A stretch of DNA of 7,040 nt, taken from NCBI GenBank assembly GCA_033809435.1, contig JAPXLS010000118.1, positions 1 to 7,040 of the forward strand, read 5' to 3'. Each line of letters begins with the position of its first letter. Position 1 is the first letter of the stretch. Under the pieces are notes generated by a model. It was not told where the DNA came from and ran no database searches. It saw nothing but the letters and a program-made list of their open reading frames with translations. The stretch comes from JAAZIN01 sp033809435 (lineage in GTDB: Bacteria > Bacillota > Dethiobacteria > DTU022). This document shows, piece after piece, positions 1-5,503 of the stretch. A program made the translations under genes and the position numbers.

Positions 1-44
1 AAACTGTTCGAAGGCCAGGGCCGCAATGGGAAGGTTTTAATAGG

Positions 45-86
45 GCACCCAGCTTTTCAGGTTGGGCGCTGTATCATCTTTTTATT
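45..86 (+). terminator. weak terminator-like hairpin near the left edge
   Basis: The segment 45-53 can pair with 61-69 (nine positions, one mismatch and one G-T pair) around a 7-nt loop. A CTTTTTATT tract follows at 78-86, about eight bases from the stem. It could end transcription from a gene left of the window, but the gap between stem and T-tract makes this tentative. Confidence 0.25.
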
Positions 87-106
87 GCAGCCGGCCCTGC
101 TGCCTG

Positions 107-284
107 CTAATTTTCGTTGATGAAAACTAGGCCATCATCGCTGATTGTAACTTTGTAGCCCTCCACCGGACCAGGTCCAATGGTTGCTCCCTTTCTTTCA
201 AAACCCCGCACACCTGTTAACCGCCGCGGGATCTTGAAAGGTTCACTTACCCATAAAAAATTTCATGGATACCGGCATCTCCAT
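107..284 (-). pseudogene. small unrecognised minus-strand reading frame, probably frameshifted
   Basis: On the minus strand a 51-codon frame ends at a TAG (107-109) and reads like protein: it contains SEPFKIPRRL, then a glycine-rich GATIGPGP segment, then GYKVTISDDGLVFINEN at the C-terminus. Going upstream this frame meets a TGA at 263-265 and has no good start. Removing one base from the run of six A (255-260, plus strand) joins it to an ATG-started frame (ATG at 282-284, or better 264-266), giving a protein of about 54-60 residues beginning MKFLWVSEP. This suggests a slippage frameshift, a sequencing error in the homopolymer, or a 3' gene remnant. The GPxP...Y.V...DG.V.V pattern weakly recalls the C-terminal strand of Rieske proteins, but no Cys/His box is present, so I do not assign a family. 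The ribosome site is poor (GGAG 12 nt before the inner ATG). Confidence 0.35.
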
Positions 285-300
285 GCCGTATTATCCCATG
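264..300. repeat. imperfect inverted repeat (hairpin)
   Basis: The outer arms are CATGG (264-268) and CCATG (296-300). The inner arms are ATA/TAT (269-271 with 289-291) and CGGCAT/ATGCCG (273-278 with 283-288) around a 4-nt loop. That gives about 14 base pairs with one 1-nt and one 4-nt bulge. It lies over the possible start codons of the minus-strand frame 107-284, so it could be an operator, an mRNA hairpin or a small repeat element. No second copy was seen in the window. No T-run follows, so it is not a standard terminator. Confidence 0.5.
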
Positions 301-441
301 AACGCTATTTTTGTCAGCGCAGGGCGACCCTGAAAAGGGCGGCTCAATCCTGAACCCAAGGGCAGCCAGTTAGCAGGTAACCAGGGTTAGTTGTAGAAAT
401 ATCCGATGATAGGGCGCACTGGCAGAAAGTGATATGTACAT

Positions 442-450
442 AAGGGAGGT
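442..450 (+). promoter_or_regulatory. ribosome binding site that fixes the start at 459
   Basis: AAGGGAGGT sits 9 nt before the GTG at 459-461. A longer frame beginning with TTG at 450 would start inside this ribosome binding site, so the GTG is preferred. Confidence 0.75.
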
Positions 451-458
451 TGATCGCG

Positions 459-1679
459 GTGAGTGATCGTCAGCAGGGAATACCAATATTATTAGCTGAC
501 AGCAAAAGCCGGGGAACCCGCCTGATTCAAATACCCTTTGGCTCGCCCCCCTTTTGCGAAGATAGGCTGCAAATTCTGCTTGCAGAACATCCTGAACTGA
601 TTCCGGTAGAGGAGATTGAACCGGCTTTTAACCCTCTTGTATTTGTAGGTAGAGAGGTGGAAACCGGTTCGGGACCTTTGGATCTTCTCTATGTCTCACC
701 CTCGGGCTACTTGACCCTGGTGGAGACGAAACTCTGGGAAAACCCGGAAGCCCGCCGTACGGCAGTTGCCCAGATTATTGATTACGCTGCGGGGCTTTCC
801 CGGCTCTCTTTCGATGAACTGAATACAGCAACAAGAAGGTCGCTGGACAGCAGCGGGGCAGCCAGGGGACAGGATCTTTTGGATGTCATGAAAAACGCCG
901 AGGGAGATTTTGACGAAGTATCCTTTATTGATCACGTATCACGTAATCTGGCCCGCGGTTACTTTTTGTTGCTTATTGTTGGCAACGGGATCCGGGAAGG
1001 CGCTGAAAGAATGGCTGATTATCTGCAGAAGTCGCCGGGGTTGCACTTTTCACTGGCATTGGTAGAGTTGGCTCTTTACAGAACAGACCCGGAAAAAGAG
1101 TTTCCCCTGTACGTCCAGCCGAGGACCATTGCCAGGTCCGTTGAGCTGGTGCGGGCAGTGGTGGATATCAAAGTTCCGGGTGATTTCGAAGTGGGCGTGA
1201 CCATACCTACAAAAAAGGAAGAGGAAGCTGGAAGAACCAGGAGAAAGCTCACCGAAGAAATATTCTATGATCAGCTGGCAGAAAACACCTCGACCGAAAG
1301 GGCAAAACAGGTTCGATTGTTGATACTAAAGCTTTTGGAGATGGGAGCGATTACCGTTTGGGGTGCACGCAGCGTTTCGATACGCTATCCCGATCCTGGA
1401 GAAAGTGGCTACTATTTTACAATGATAGTCTTTACAACAGGCGGATCCTTTTATCTTGGATGGCTGGATCGCTTGCATGACCCCGGCGGCTATGACAAAA
1501 GCATCGCCCTTCGCTATAGAAATTGTGTTGCTCAACTGGTGGGCGTGGCCGAAAAAGAGAATTATGACCTGGATATATCTCCTGTGCAGAAACTGCTGGA
1601 TCAAAAGGATGATTTCATAAACTGCGTTAGGGATTTTATCAATTCCCTGAATAGCGCGGGAAGGCCTCTGGGCAGGTAA
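459..1679 (+). CDS. PD-(D/E)XK nuclease-like protein
   Basis: The 406-residue product (GTG start) carries a PD-(D/E)XK-type core at about residues 30-110: an upstream acidic helix (Glu34 region), Asp75 in PLDLLYVSPSG, then LTLVETKL with Glu89-x-Lys91, and a Gln105 helix (AVAQIIDYA). These are the expected metal-binding and catalytic positions of the restriction-endonuclease-like fold, arranged as in DUF91/NucS-like proteins. The rest, about 300 residues, includes a hydrophobic strand (FLLLIVGNG, near 170) and a C-terminal region with ITVWGARSVSIRY that I cannot assign. There is no signal peptide or membrane segment, so it is probably cytoplasmic and DNA-acting. It is followed 17 bp later by an endonuclease III-like remnant and then by a second PD-(D/E)XK gene, which points to DNA repair or defence. 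The fold assignment is fairly secure; nuclease activity and specific role are inferred. Confidence 0.75.
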   Translation: MSDRQQGIPILLADSKSRGTRLIQIPFGSPPFCEDRLQILLAEHPELIPVEEIEPAFNPLVFVGREVETGSGPLDLLYVSPSGYLTLVETKLWENPEARRTAVAQIIDYAAGLSRLSFDELNTATRRSLDSSGAARGQDLLDVMKNAEGDFDEVSFIDHVSRNLARGYFLLLIVGNGIREGAERMADYLQKSPGLHFSLALVELALYRTDPEKEFPLYVQPRTIARSVELVRAVVDIKVPGDFEVGVTIPTKKEEEAGRTRRKLTEEIFYDQLAENTSTERAKQVRLLILKLLEMGAITVWGARSVSIRYPDPGESGYYFTMIVFTTGGSFYLGWLDRLHDPGGYDKSIALRYRNCVAQLVGVAEKENYDLDISPVQKLLDQKDDFINCVRDFINSLNSAGRPLGR

Positions 1680-1696
1680 GGCAACGTGTGTGATAT

Positions 1697-1885
1697 ATGC
1701 GTCCCCTGGAGGATTATCCGCATGCCTTCGTCCTGGCCTGCATCATGGATCGGCAAATTCAGGCAACGAGAGCATGGCTGATCCCCTACATAGGCCGAAA
1801 TAGGTGCAAGCCCGAGAACCCGAAATGCGGCGACTGCTATATGAATGAACTTTGCGCAACCGCTTTGCAGGGTGCAGATGGCTGA
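1697..1885 (+). pseudogene. endonuclease III-like Fe-S protein, remnant with in-frame internal deletion
   Basis: The 62-codon frame holds four cysteines, Cys37-x6-Cys44-x2-Cys47-x5-Cys53, which is exactly the [4Fe-4S] loop spacing of endonuclease III/MutY. Its first 31 residues (YPHAFVLACIMDRQI, AWLIPY) resemble the N-terminal part of HhH-GPD proteins carrying an iron-sulfur cluster loop. Such proteins run to roughly 200 residues or more between and around these parts. Here the N-terminal piece passes straight into the Fe-S loop at about residue 31-32 (LIPY|IGRNRC), so the helix-hairpin-helix with the catalytic Lys and the following Asp is absent. An in-frame TGA lies two codons before the ATG and I see no convincing ribosome site. 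The gene is most simply a deletion pseudogene of a base-excision glycosylase/AP lyase. A retained Fe-S mini-protein is the alternative, since the frame is still open. Confidence 0.7.
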
Positions 1886-2090
1886 CTCGGAATAACCATT
1901 TTTGGGATATAGGCGGTCATATTCTGCAAAGTTTGAAAGGTTGGCAGTGGCCTGGCTGAGTTGAAAAAATATTAATAGACGATGCGAAATAGATATATGA
2001 CAGGGCAGACAAGGAAATGCAACAAGGCTTCTACAGACGCTTTCTGAAGCAGGGGGTCTGAATACAGCGATTAAAGGAGGAAGCGGTAAA
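1886..2090. other. intergenic stretch, no gene seen
   Basis: This gap between the Fe-S remnant and the next gene is AT-rich around 1960-2000. It contains a short stem, CAGAC (2035-2039) with GTCTG (2056-2060), enclosing a smaller GCTT/AAGC stem. No convincing -35/-10 pair was found, so whether the next gene has its own promoter is open. The ribosome site of the next gene, AAAGGAGG, is at 2073-2080. Confidence 0.4.
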
Positions 2091-3182
2091 ATGCCGCTGG
2101 AACTCGGAGTTTGGAGAATCGATGCGGGCGTCAAACCTGTAGAATTTGGTGCTCTGGATCTAGAAAAACGGCTGGAGGAAATTCTAGACAAAAATATTGA
2201 AATCGCCTCACCAAATTGGTTCGTCATCGGTCGACAGGTAAGAACATCGCATGGCGGGATCATCGATCTTCTTGCAATGGATCGGGATGCGAACCTTATT
2301 GTCCTTGAGCTGAAGAGGGATAGGACCCCCAGAGACATTATTGCACAGTTGCTTGACTACGGTTCCTGGGTCGTAGGTCTTGATGTTGATAATATAATCC
2401 AGATCTTTGAGGAATATCAGAAAAAGTGGGTGAAACAAAAGAATATATCCATTAATGATGCTTTTGTAAACCAGTTCAGGATTCCCTTACCTGAAGAAAT
2501 GAATCTGGCACATGAGTTGGTAGTAGTATCAGCTAGCTTGGACAGTGCTTCCGAACGTGTCGTGCGTTATTTGGCTGACGAATATGGCGTGCGTATCAAT
2601 GCGGTGTACTTCCGGATATTCAAAGACGGGGATCGCGAGTACATAAGCCGGGCCTGGTTTCGGGATCCGGCAGAAATAACTAATGGATCGCAGAATGATG
2701 CAACCTCCGGCGAATGGAACGGTGAATACTATGTGTCGTTCGGGTATCCCCTGGATGTCGTCCGAGACGGGCTCGCCAGGGGCTACATAGTTGCGGGCGG
2801 AGGTTCCTGGTACTCCAGAACATTGGAAATACTCGAACCGGGATCCCGGATTTGGGTAAATGTGCCTGGGATTGGTTATGTCGGAGTTGGAAAAGTTACT
2901 TCATCAATGGTATCTGTAGACAAATTCCGTGTTCGCGATAATGAAGGTGGTAAGAGGGCTATTATCCAGGTATCCGAGCCTGCGAGATCTTTAAACCGTG
3001 AGGCTGATAATCCTGAAATCACAGACTATCTTGTGGCCGTCGACTGGTTGAAAACAGTAGATCCTGAGAAGGCGATTAAAGAAAAAGGTTTCTTCGGTAA
3101 TCAAAATTCGGTGGCCCGACCGCGTGCTGCAAAATGGGACTATACAGTTAAGCGATTAAGGAGCCGCTTTGGGATCAATTAG
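2091..3182 (+). CDS. NucS/DUF91-like PD-(D/E)XK endonuclease with C-terminal beta-rich domain
   Basis: The 363-residue product starts at ATG after AAAGGAGG (10 nt spacing). Residues about 25-95 form a clear PD-(D/E)XK core: Glu29/Glu30, GRQV, Asp59 in GIIDLLAMD, LIVLELKRDRTPRD with Glu73-x-Lys75, and Gln86 in AQLLDYGSWV. This matches the catalytic signature of DUF91/NucS-type endonucleases. A middle region follows (about 140-205, with LAHELVVVSASLD and NAVYFRIF). A C-terminal domain (about 225-363) contains RGYIVAGGGSWYSRTL, then LEPGSRIWVNVPGIGYVGVG, and ends with GFFGNQNSVARPRAAKW. Its GD/GS-R-I-W-V...G-Y-V-G-V-G pattern recalls PUA/EVE-like barrels that read modified or unusual nucleic acid; this is inference. 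No membrane segment is visible. The gene lies 48 bp upstream of rmuC on the same strand and may be cotranscribed. Roles in mismatch or branched-DNA repair or in modification-dependent restriction are both possible. Confidence 0.8.
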   Translation: MPLELGVWRIDAGVKPVEFGALDLEKRLEEILDKNIEIASPNWFVIGRQVRTSHGGIIDLLAMDRDANLIVLELKRDRTPRDIIAQLLDYGSWVVGLDVDNIIQIFEEYQKKWVKQKNISINDAFVNQFRIPLPEEMNLAHELVVVSASLDSASERVVRYLADEYGVRINAVYFRIFKDGDREYISRAWFRDPAEITNGSQNDATSGEWNGEYYVSFGYPLDVVRDGLARGYIVAGGGSWYSRTLEILEPGSRIWVNVPGIGYVGVGKVTSSMVSVDKFRVRDNEGGKRAIIQVSEPARSLNREADNPEITDYLVAVDWLKTVDPEKAIKEKGFFGNQNSVARPRAAKWDYTVKRLRSRFGIN

Positions 3183-3230
3183 CGGCAAAGTTGACATAAT
3201 TTATGGCGAGGGTTTGTGGGAGGGAGTTCC

Positions 3231-4217
3231 ATGTTCTACGGTTTTCTGATGGGGTTGCCGCTTGGTTTGCTGACCGCATGGCTATTTCTGCGCACCCGCG
3301 AGCGGGAGGCGTACGAGAAGGGGCGCAGAGAAATAGAGGTTGTGCTGGCCCGGCAGCGGGCAGCCGCGGAAGCCGGTGAAAGGCAGCTTCAAGAGCTGCG
3401 TGATTTCGCCGGTAAACTGGAAAGCGATCTGGCGCTAAGGGACGAAGCGCTTAAAGATGAAATAGCCGGCAGGGCTGCCGCCGAGCAAAAAAACACACGT
3501 ATCCGGGGGCTGGAGAACCTGGTTGGGGAGCTGCAGCAAAAGGAGCTGGATTACAAGGCAAAGCTGGCCGGGCTGGAGGCCCGCCTTGCTGAAGAGCGCA
3601 GGTTGAACAGCGAAAAACTGGCCCTGCTGAACGAAGCTCAACTGAAGCTGTCCGATGCTTTCAAGGCCCTTTCCGCCGAGGCTTTAAAGAGCAACAATCA
3701 ATCTTTCATGGATCTGGCCAGGGCCACGCTGGAGAGCTATCAGCAGGGAGCCAGGGGCGATCTCGAGAAGCGCCAGCAGGCCATCAATGAACTGGTCAAA
3801 CCTCTTCAGGAATCGCTGGAGAGAGTTGACAGCAAGATTGTGGAGTTGGACAAGGCCCGGCAGTCGGCTTACAGCGGTCTGGAGGAGCAGATCAAGCAAC
3901 TTGCCGCTACGGGCGGGCAGCTCCAACAGGAGACGAGCCGCCTGGTCACGGCCCTGCGCAAACCTACCGTGCGGGGACGGTGGGGGGAGATCCAGCTGAA
4001 AAGGGTTGTGGAGATAGCGGGCATGCTGCCTTACTGTGATTTCAGTGAACAGGTCACCGTTGATGCCGAAGAGGGCCGGTTAAGACCGGACATGGTCATC
4101 AATTTGCCGGGCGGCAAACATATTGTTGTGGATTATAGAGGATCAGGAATGAATAGCCGAAAACAGCCCAGATCAGGGAGGTCCATTTTGGCAGCACCTC
4201 GACAAGCAACACGGTGA
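3231..4217 (+). pseudogene. rmuC: rmuC, 3'-truncated DNA recombination protein
   Basis: The ATG at 3231 follows GGGAGGGAG (3218-3226); a GTG at 3216 would lie before that site. Residues about 3-20 form a membrane anchor (FLMGLPLGLLTAWLFL). A long coiled coil follows to about 215, then the start of the RmuC domain: LRKPTVRGRWGEIQLKRVVEIAG and RPDMVINLPGGKHIVVD. This anchor-coiled coil-nuclease order is typical of RmuC, which limits sequence inversions and is assigned to the PD-(D/E)XK superfamily. E. coli RmuC has about 475 residues. Here the homology stops at residue 301, immediately after the Asp of the expected D-x-K motif, so the catalytic Lys and the second half of the domain are missing. 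The last 27 codons (YRGSG onwards) are antisense to a permease fragment and look unrelated. The product, if made, should lack nuclease activity. Confidence 0.85.
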
Positions 4218-4377
4218 TCCCGGCCATAAGCCAGATGGCAGGGGTATAGGCGAGGGCAGATTTCAGCATGGCGCCGAGAGCCAGTCCTCCTCCCGCCGTT
4301 GCCCACAGGCCTGCGGGGAGCAATAGCTGCAGGAGTATACTATCGGCAGCGGCCTGTATGGTCTTCAAGTATTTCAT
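4135..4377 (-). pseudogene. ABC-2 type exporter permease, internal fragment
   Basis: On the minus strand, 81 codons read as an integral membrane protein. The first segment is ILLQLLLPAGLWATAGGG, then LALGAMLKSALAYTPAIW, and a second pair of segments spans ITVLLVEVLP and LIWAVFGYSFLILY. The pattern ALAYxPAxW...G...LPxxTSLxWxVxGYSFLILY is characteristic of permeases of polyketide/tetronasin-type ABC-2 exporters. Intact members exceed 500 residues, so both ends are missing. The homology stops after LILY, exactly where the rmuC homology on the other strand stops (4133-4135), and the following codons are antisense rmuC. The other end is lost at about 4340-4377, where a plus-strand fragment begins. 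No ribosome site or start is convincing. It is a relic, not a gene. Confidence 0.7.
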
Positions 4378-4495
4378 GGTTTATGTGGTCCGGGATGGCT
4401 ATATTTACATCCTTTCAGGCAGTGCCATGGCTGAAGATTTTGACGCAGTGCTGCCGGATTTTGAGGCCTTTGCAGGCACGCTCCGGTTCGAATAG
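4376..4495 (+). pseudogene. 3' end of an unidentified secreted/lipoprotein-type gene
   Basis: The plus-strand frame ends at TAG 4493-4495 and its last 39 codons look like the end of a real protein: YVVRDGYIYILSGSAMAEDF, then DAVLPDFEAF and AGTLRFE. A pattern of a strand (YIYILSGSA), an acidic linker and a closing helix plus strand is common at the ends of PsbP/DcrB-like (DUF1795-type) proteins; that is only a resemblance. Upstream, the same frame is antisense to the permease fragment and reads as low-quality sequence. The homology therefore begins somewhere between 4358 and 4376. No ribosome site precedes it. The perfect hairpin 22 bp downstream fits as its old terminator. Confidence 0.5.
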
Positions 4496-4517
4496 GGCCC
4501 AACTAGGCGAAGAAGCA

Positions 4518-4548
4518 AAAGGACATTTCGCTTTTTGAAATGTCCTTT
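4518..4548 (+). terminator. perfect 12-bp stem-loop terminator, possibly bidirectional
   Basis: AAAGGACATTTC (4518-4529) pairs perfectly with GAAATGTCCTTT (4537-4548) around a 7-nt loop. It begins 22 nt after the TAG at 4495. Downstream is a short T-rich tail (CTGTTT), and an A-rich stretch lies upstream, so it could also stop minus-strand transcription. The stem is only about one-third GC, so termination strength is uncertain. Confidence 0.65.
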
Positions 4549-4730
4549 CTGTTTACACCGCCGGGCTGTGCTACGGTGGATTGGACAGTTATTGCCATTC
4601 CAACGGATCAATGAGCCGTTCGGCATGGCGAATCTTCTCTTTGCCACAATATGGGGCGTCCTGCCTACCGTTCGGATCTGCATGCAGCGGGTCCCGGTTT
4701 ATCCGGATCAACTGCCCGGTTAACTCTTTT

Positions 4731-4738
4731 AAAGGGGG
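4731..4738 (+). promoter_or_regulatory. ribosome binding site of the zinc-ribbon gene
   Basis: AAAGGGGG lies 8 nt before the ATG at 4747. It supports that start over the frame's earlier ATG at 4651. Confidence 0.6.
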
Positions 4739-4746
4739 CCGATGAT

Positions 4747-4917
4747 ATGCCCTATTGTTCACACCGCGGTGAAAATTTGAGTGAAGATGATCGATACTGC
4801 CCCATATGCGGGCAGCAGACATCGGAAAGTTTTGGACTGGATCTGGGCATGAAAATCGTCATTATAGCGGCTGCAGCGCTCATCCTGGCATTTATGATCA
4901 TGATTTCAACCGCCTGA
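4747..4917 (+). CDS. small zinc-ribbon membrane-anchored protein
   Basis: The 56-residue product starts with a zinc-ribbon motif (residues 1-22) of the kind found at the start of many Firmicute membrane proteins: MPYCSHRGENL...YCPICGQ. The C-terminal half is one hydrophobic segment (about 36-54, IVIIAAAALILAFMIMI), giving a single-pass anchor with the ribbon in the cytoplasm. The motif should have two CxxC knuckles. The second is present (Cys19-x2-Cys22), but in the first the second Cys is Arg (Cys4-Ser-His-Arg7), one base change from TGC to CGC. His6 might replace it as a ligand. The frame continues open for 45 codons after the TGA, so this may be the front part of a longer protein cut by a nonsense mutation. 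It is a real gene by start and composition; function is unknown. Confidence 0.6.
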   Translation: MPYCSHRGENLSEDDRYCPICGQQTSESFGLDLGMKIVIIAAAALILAFMIMISTA

Positions 4918-5055
4918 AAGGATACCGTGATCGGTTATTGGGATAGCGATGATTCAGTTGTTGTATTTTCCAAAGGCGGTCGCAGCCGGTTAACAATCCT
5001 GAGATGCCCGACCGCGAAATTAACAGCGATTACCTATCAGGATTGGCAAAGATAG
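4918..5055 (+). pseudogene. in-frame open extension beyond the zinc-ribbon stop
   Basis: Directly after the TGA at 4915-4917 the same frame stays open to TAG 5053-5055. Its first 20 or so residues read like protein: KDTVIGYWDSDDSVVVFSKG. An (I/V)xGxW...D...FxKxG pattern is a common opening of small extracytoplasmic beta-barrel domains that follow zinc-ribbon plus membrane anchors in clostridia. After about residue 24 the frame loses this character, and a neighbouring frame (NPEMPDREINSDYLSG) looks no worse, so a second frameshift or a deletion is possible. It is best read as the decayed C-terminal domain of the upstream gene. Confidence 0.35.
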
Positions 5056-5057
5056 GT
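5032..5057. other. short inverted repeat before the regulatory operon
   Basis: ACCTATC (5032-5038) and GATAGGT (5051-5057) form a 7-bp stem with a 12-nt loop, followed by a pyrimidine tract (TCTCTCCCCC) just ahead of the -35 box at 5071. It may be a weak terminator separating this operon from upstream transcription, or chance. Confidence 0.25.
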
Positions 5058-5070
5058 TCTCTCCCCCTCC

Positions 5071-5099
5071 TTGACAGAATAGGTCTAGCGCGTTAAACT
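5071..5099 (+). promoter_or_regulatory. sigma-A type promoter of the blaI-M56 operon
   Basis: A consensus -35 box TTGACA (5071-5076) is separated by 17 nt from TAAACT (5094-5099), a 4/6 match to the -10 consensus. Transcription would start near 5106, about 38 nt before the GTG start. The two dyads at 5082-5099 and 5107-5124 overlap the core promoter and the start point. Confidence 0.75.
5082..5099. promoter_or_regulatory. operator dyad 1 (BlaI-type, degenerate right half)
   Basis: GGTCTA (5082-5087) and TTAAACT (5093-5099) have the same spacing as the perfect dyad 25 bp downstream, with two changes in the right arm. The right arm contains the -10 box, so binding here would block RNA polymerase. 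The half-sites differ from the classic TACA/TGTA staphylococcal BlaI box, and binding by the adjacent regulator is inferred. Confidence 0.55.
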
Positions 5100-5106
5100 G
5101 TCTTTA

Positions 5107-5124
5107 GGTCTAATAGGTTAGACC
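5107..5124. promoter_or_regulatory. operator dyad 2 (perfect 7-bp arms)
   Basis: GGTCTAA (5107-5113) and TTAGACC (5118-5124) form a perfect inverted repeat with a 4-bp centre, located at the predicted transcription start and 19 nt before the start codon. The arms recur as dyad 1. It is the most likely autoregulatory site for the BlaI-family repressor encoded next. Confidence 0.7.
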
Positions 5125-5143
5125 ACATCTGGGAGGTGAATCC

Positions 5144-5503
5144 GTGGAGAACGTGAAACTCTTTGATGCTGAGTATCGCTTTATGAATCTGGTGTGGGAG
5201 CATGAGCCCATCAATTCGACGGAGCTGGTCAGGCTCTGCCTGAGGGAGGTGGGCTGGAAAAAGTCCACGACTTACTCCATGCTCAAGCGCCTCTCCGGGC
5301 GCGGTATCGTCAAAAATGAGGATGCCGTCGTCACGGCTCTGACGAAGCGGGAAGAAGTGCAAAAGTACGAAAGCGAGGCCCTTCTGGATAAGGCCTTTGA
5401 CGGGTCGCTGCCTTCATTTATCACCGCCTTTTTAAGCGACAAGAAGCTGTCGAAGGAGGAAGCGGCGGAAATTGTGGCCATGATCGAGGAGGCGAGCAGA
5501 TGA
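5144..5503 (+). CDS. BlaI/MecI-family transcriptional repressor
   Basis: The 119-residue product starts at GTG 7 nt after GGAGG (5132-5136). Residues about 8-60 form the winged helix-turn-helix: EYRFMNLVWEHEPINSTELV, then the recognition helix around KKSTTYSMLKRL (39-50), then the wing (GIVKNEDAVV). The C-terminal part (about 70-119) is the dimerisation segment with the family pattern GSLPSFITAFLSDKKLSKEEAAEI. Length and layout match BlaI/MecI, which bind as dimers to dyads in their own promoter and are inactivated by proteolysis when the partner M56 sensor is triggered. Two matching dyads lie in the promoter just upstream. The stop overlaps the next start by 4 bp (ATGA), so the pair is translationally coupled. 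The family is certain; the target genes beyond its own operon are unknown. Confidence 0.92.
   Translation: MENVKLFDAEYRFMNLVWEHEPINSTELVRLCLREVGWKKSTTYSMLKRLSGRGIVKNEDAVVTALTKREEVQKYESEALLDKAFDGSLPSFITAFLSDKKLSKEEAAEIVAMIEEASR

Noticed and set aside
1..120. Plus-strand open frame from the window edge to TGA 118-120, with KLFEGQGRNGKVLI resembling the end of a zinc-type alcohol dehydrogenase/quinone oxidoreductase.
   Set aside because: Only about 14 residues look suggestive, the rest of the frame is not protein-like for that family, and the frame runs through a possible hairpin. Too short to support a call.
450..458. TTG at 450 as start of the first nuclease-like gene.
   Set aside because: It lies in the last base of the ribosome binding site; GTG at 459 has correct spacing.
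1601..2338. 245-codon minus-strand open frame.
   Set aside because: It is antisense to the ends of two well-supported plus-strand genes and the Fe-S remnant. Its composition is serine/arginine-rich noise and no domain is visible.
3191..3213. TTGACA at 3191 as a promoter for rmuC.
   Set aside because: No acceptable -10 hexamer lies 16-18 bp downstream; the gene may be transcribed from upstream.
4588..4822. Minus-strand frame ending …DPLHADPNGRQDAPYCGKEK…DPLEWQ that looks protein-like in its last 45 residues.
   Set aside because: Its first half is antisense to the zinc-ribbon gene, there is no start or ribosome site, and I do not recognise the family. It could be another relic but cannot be supported.
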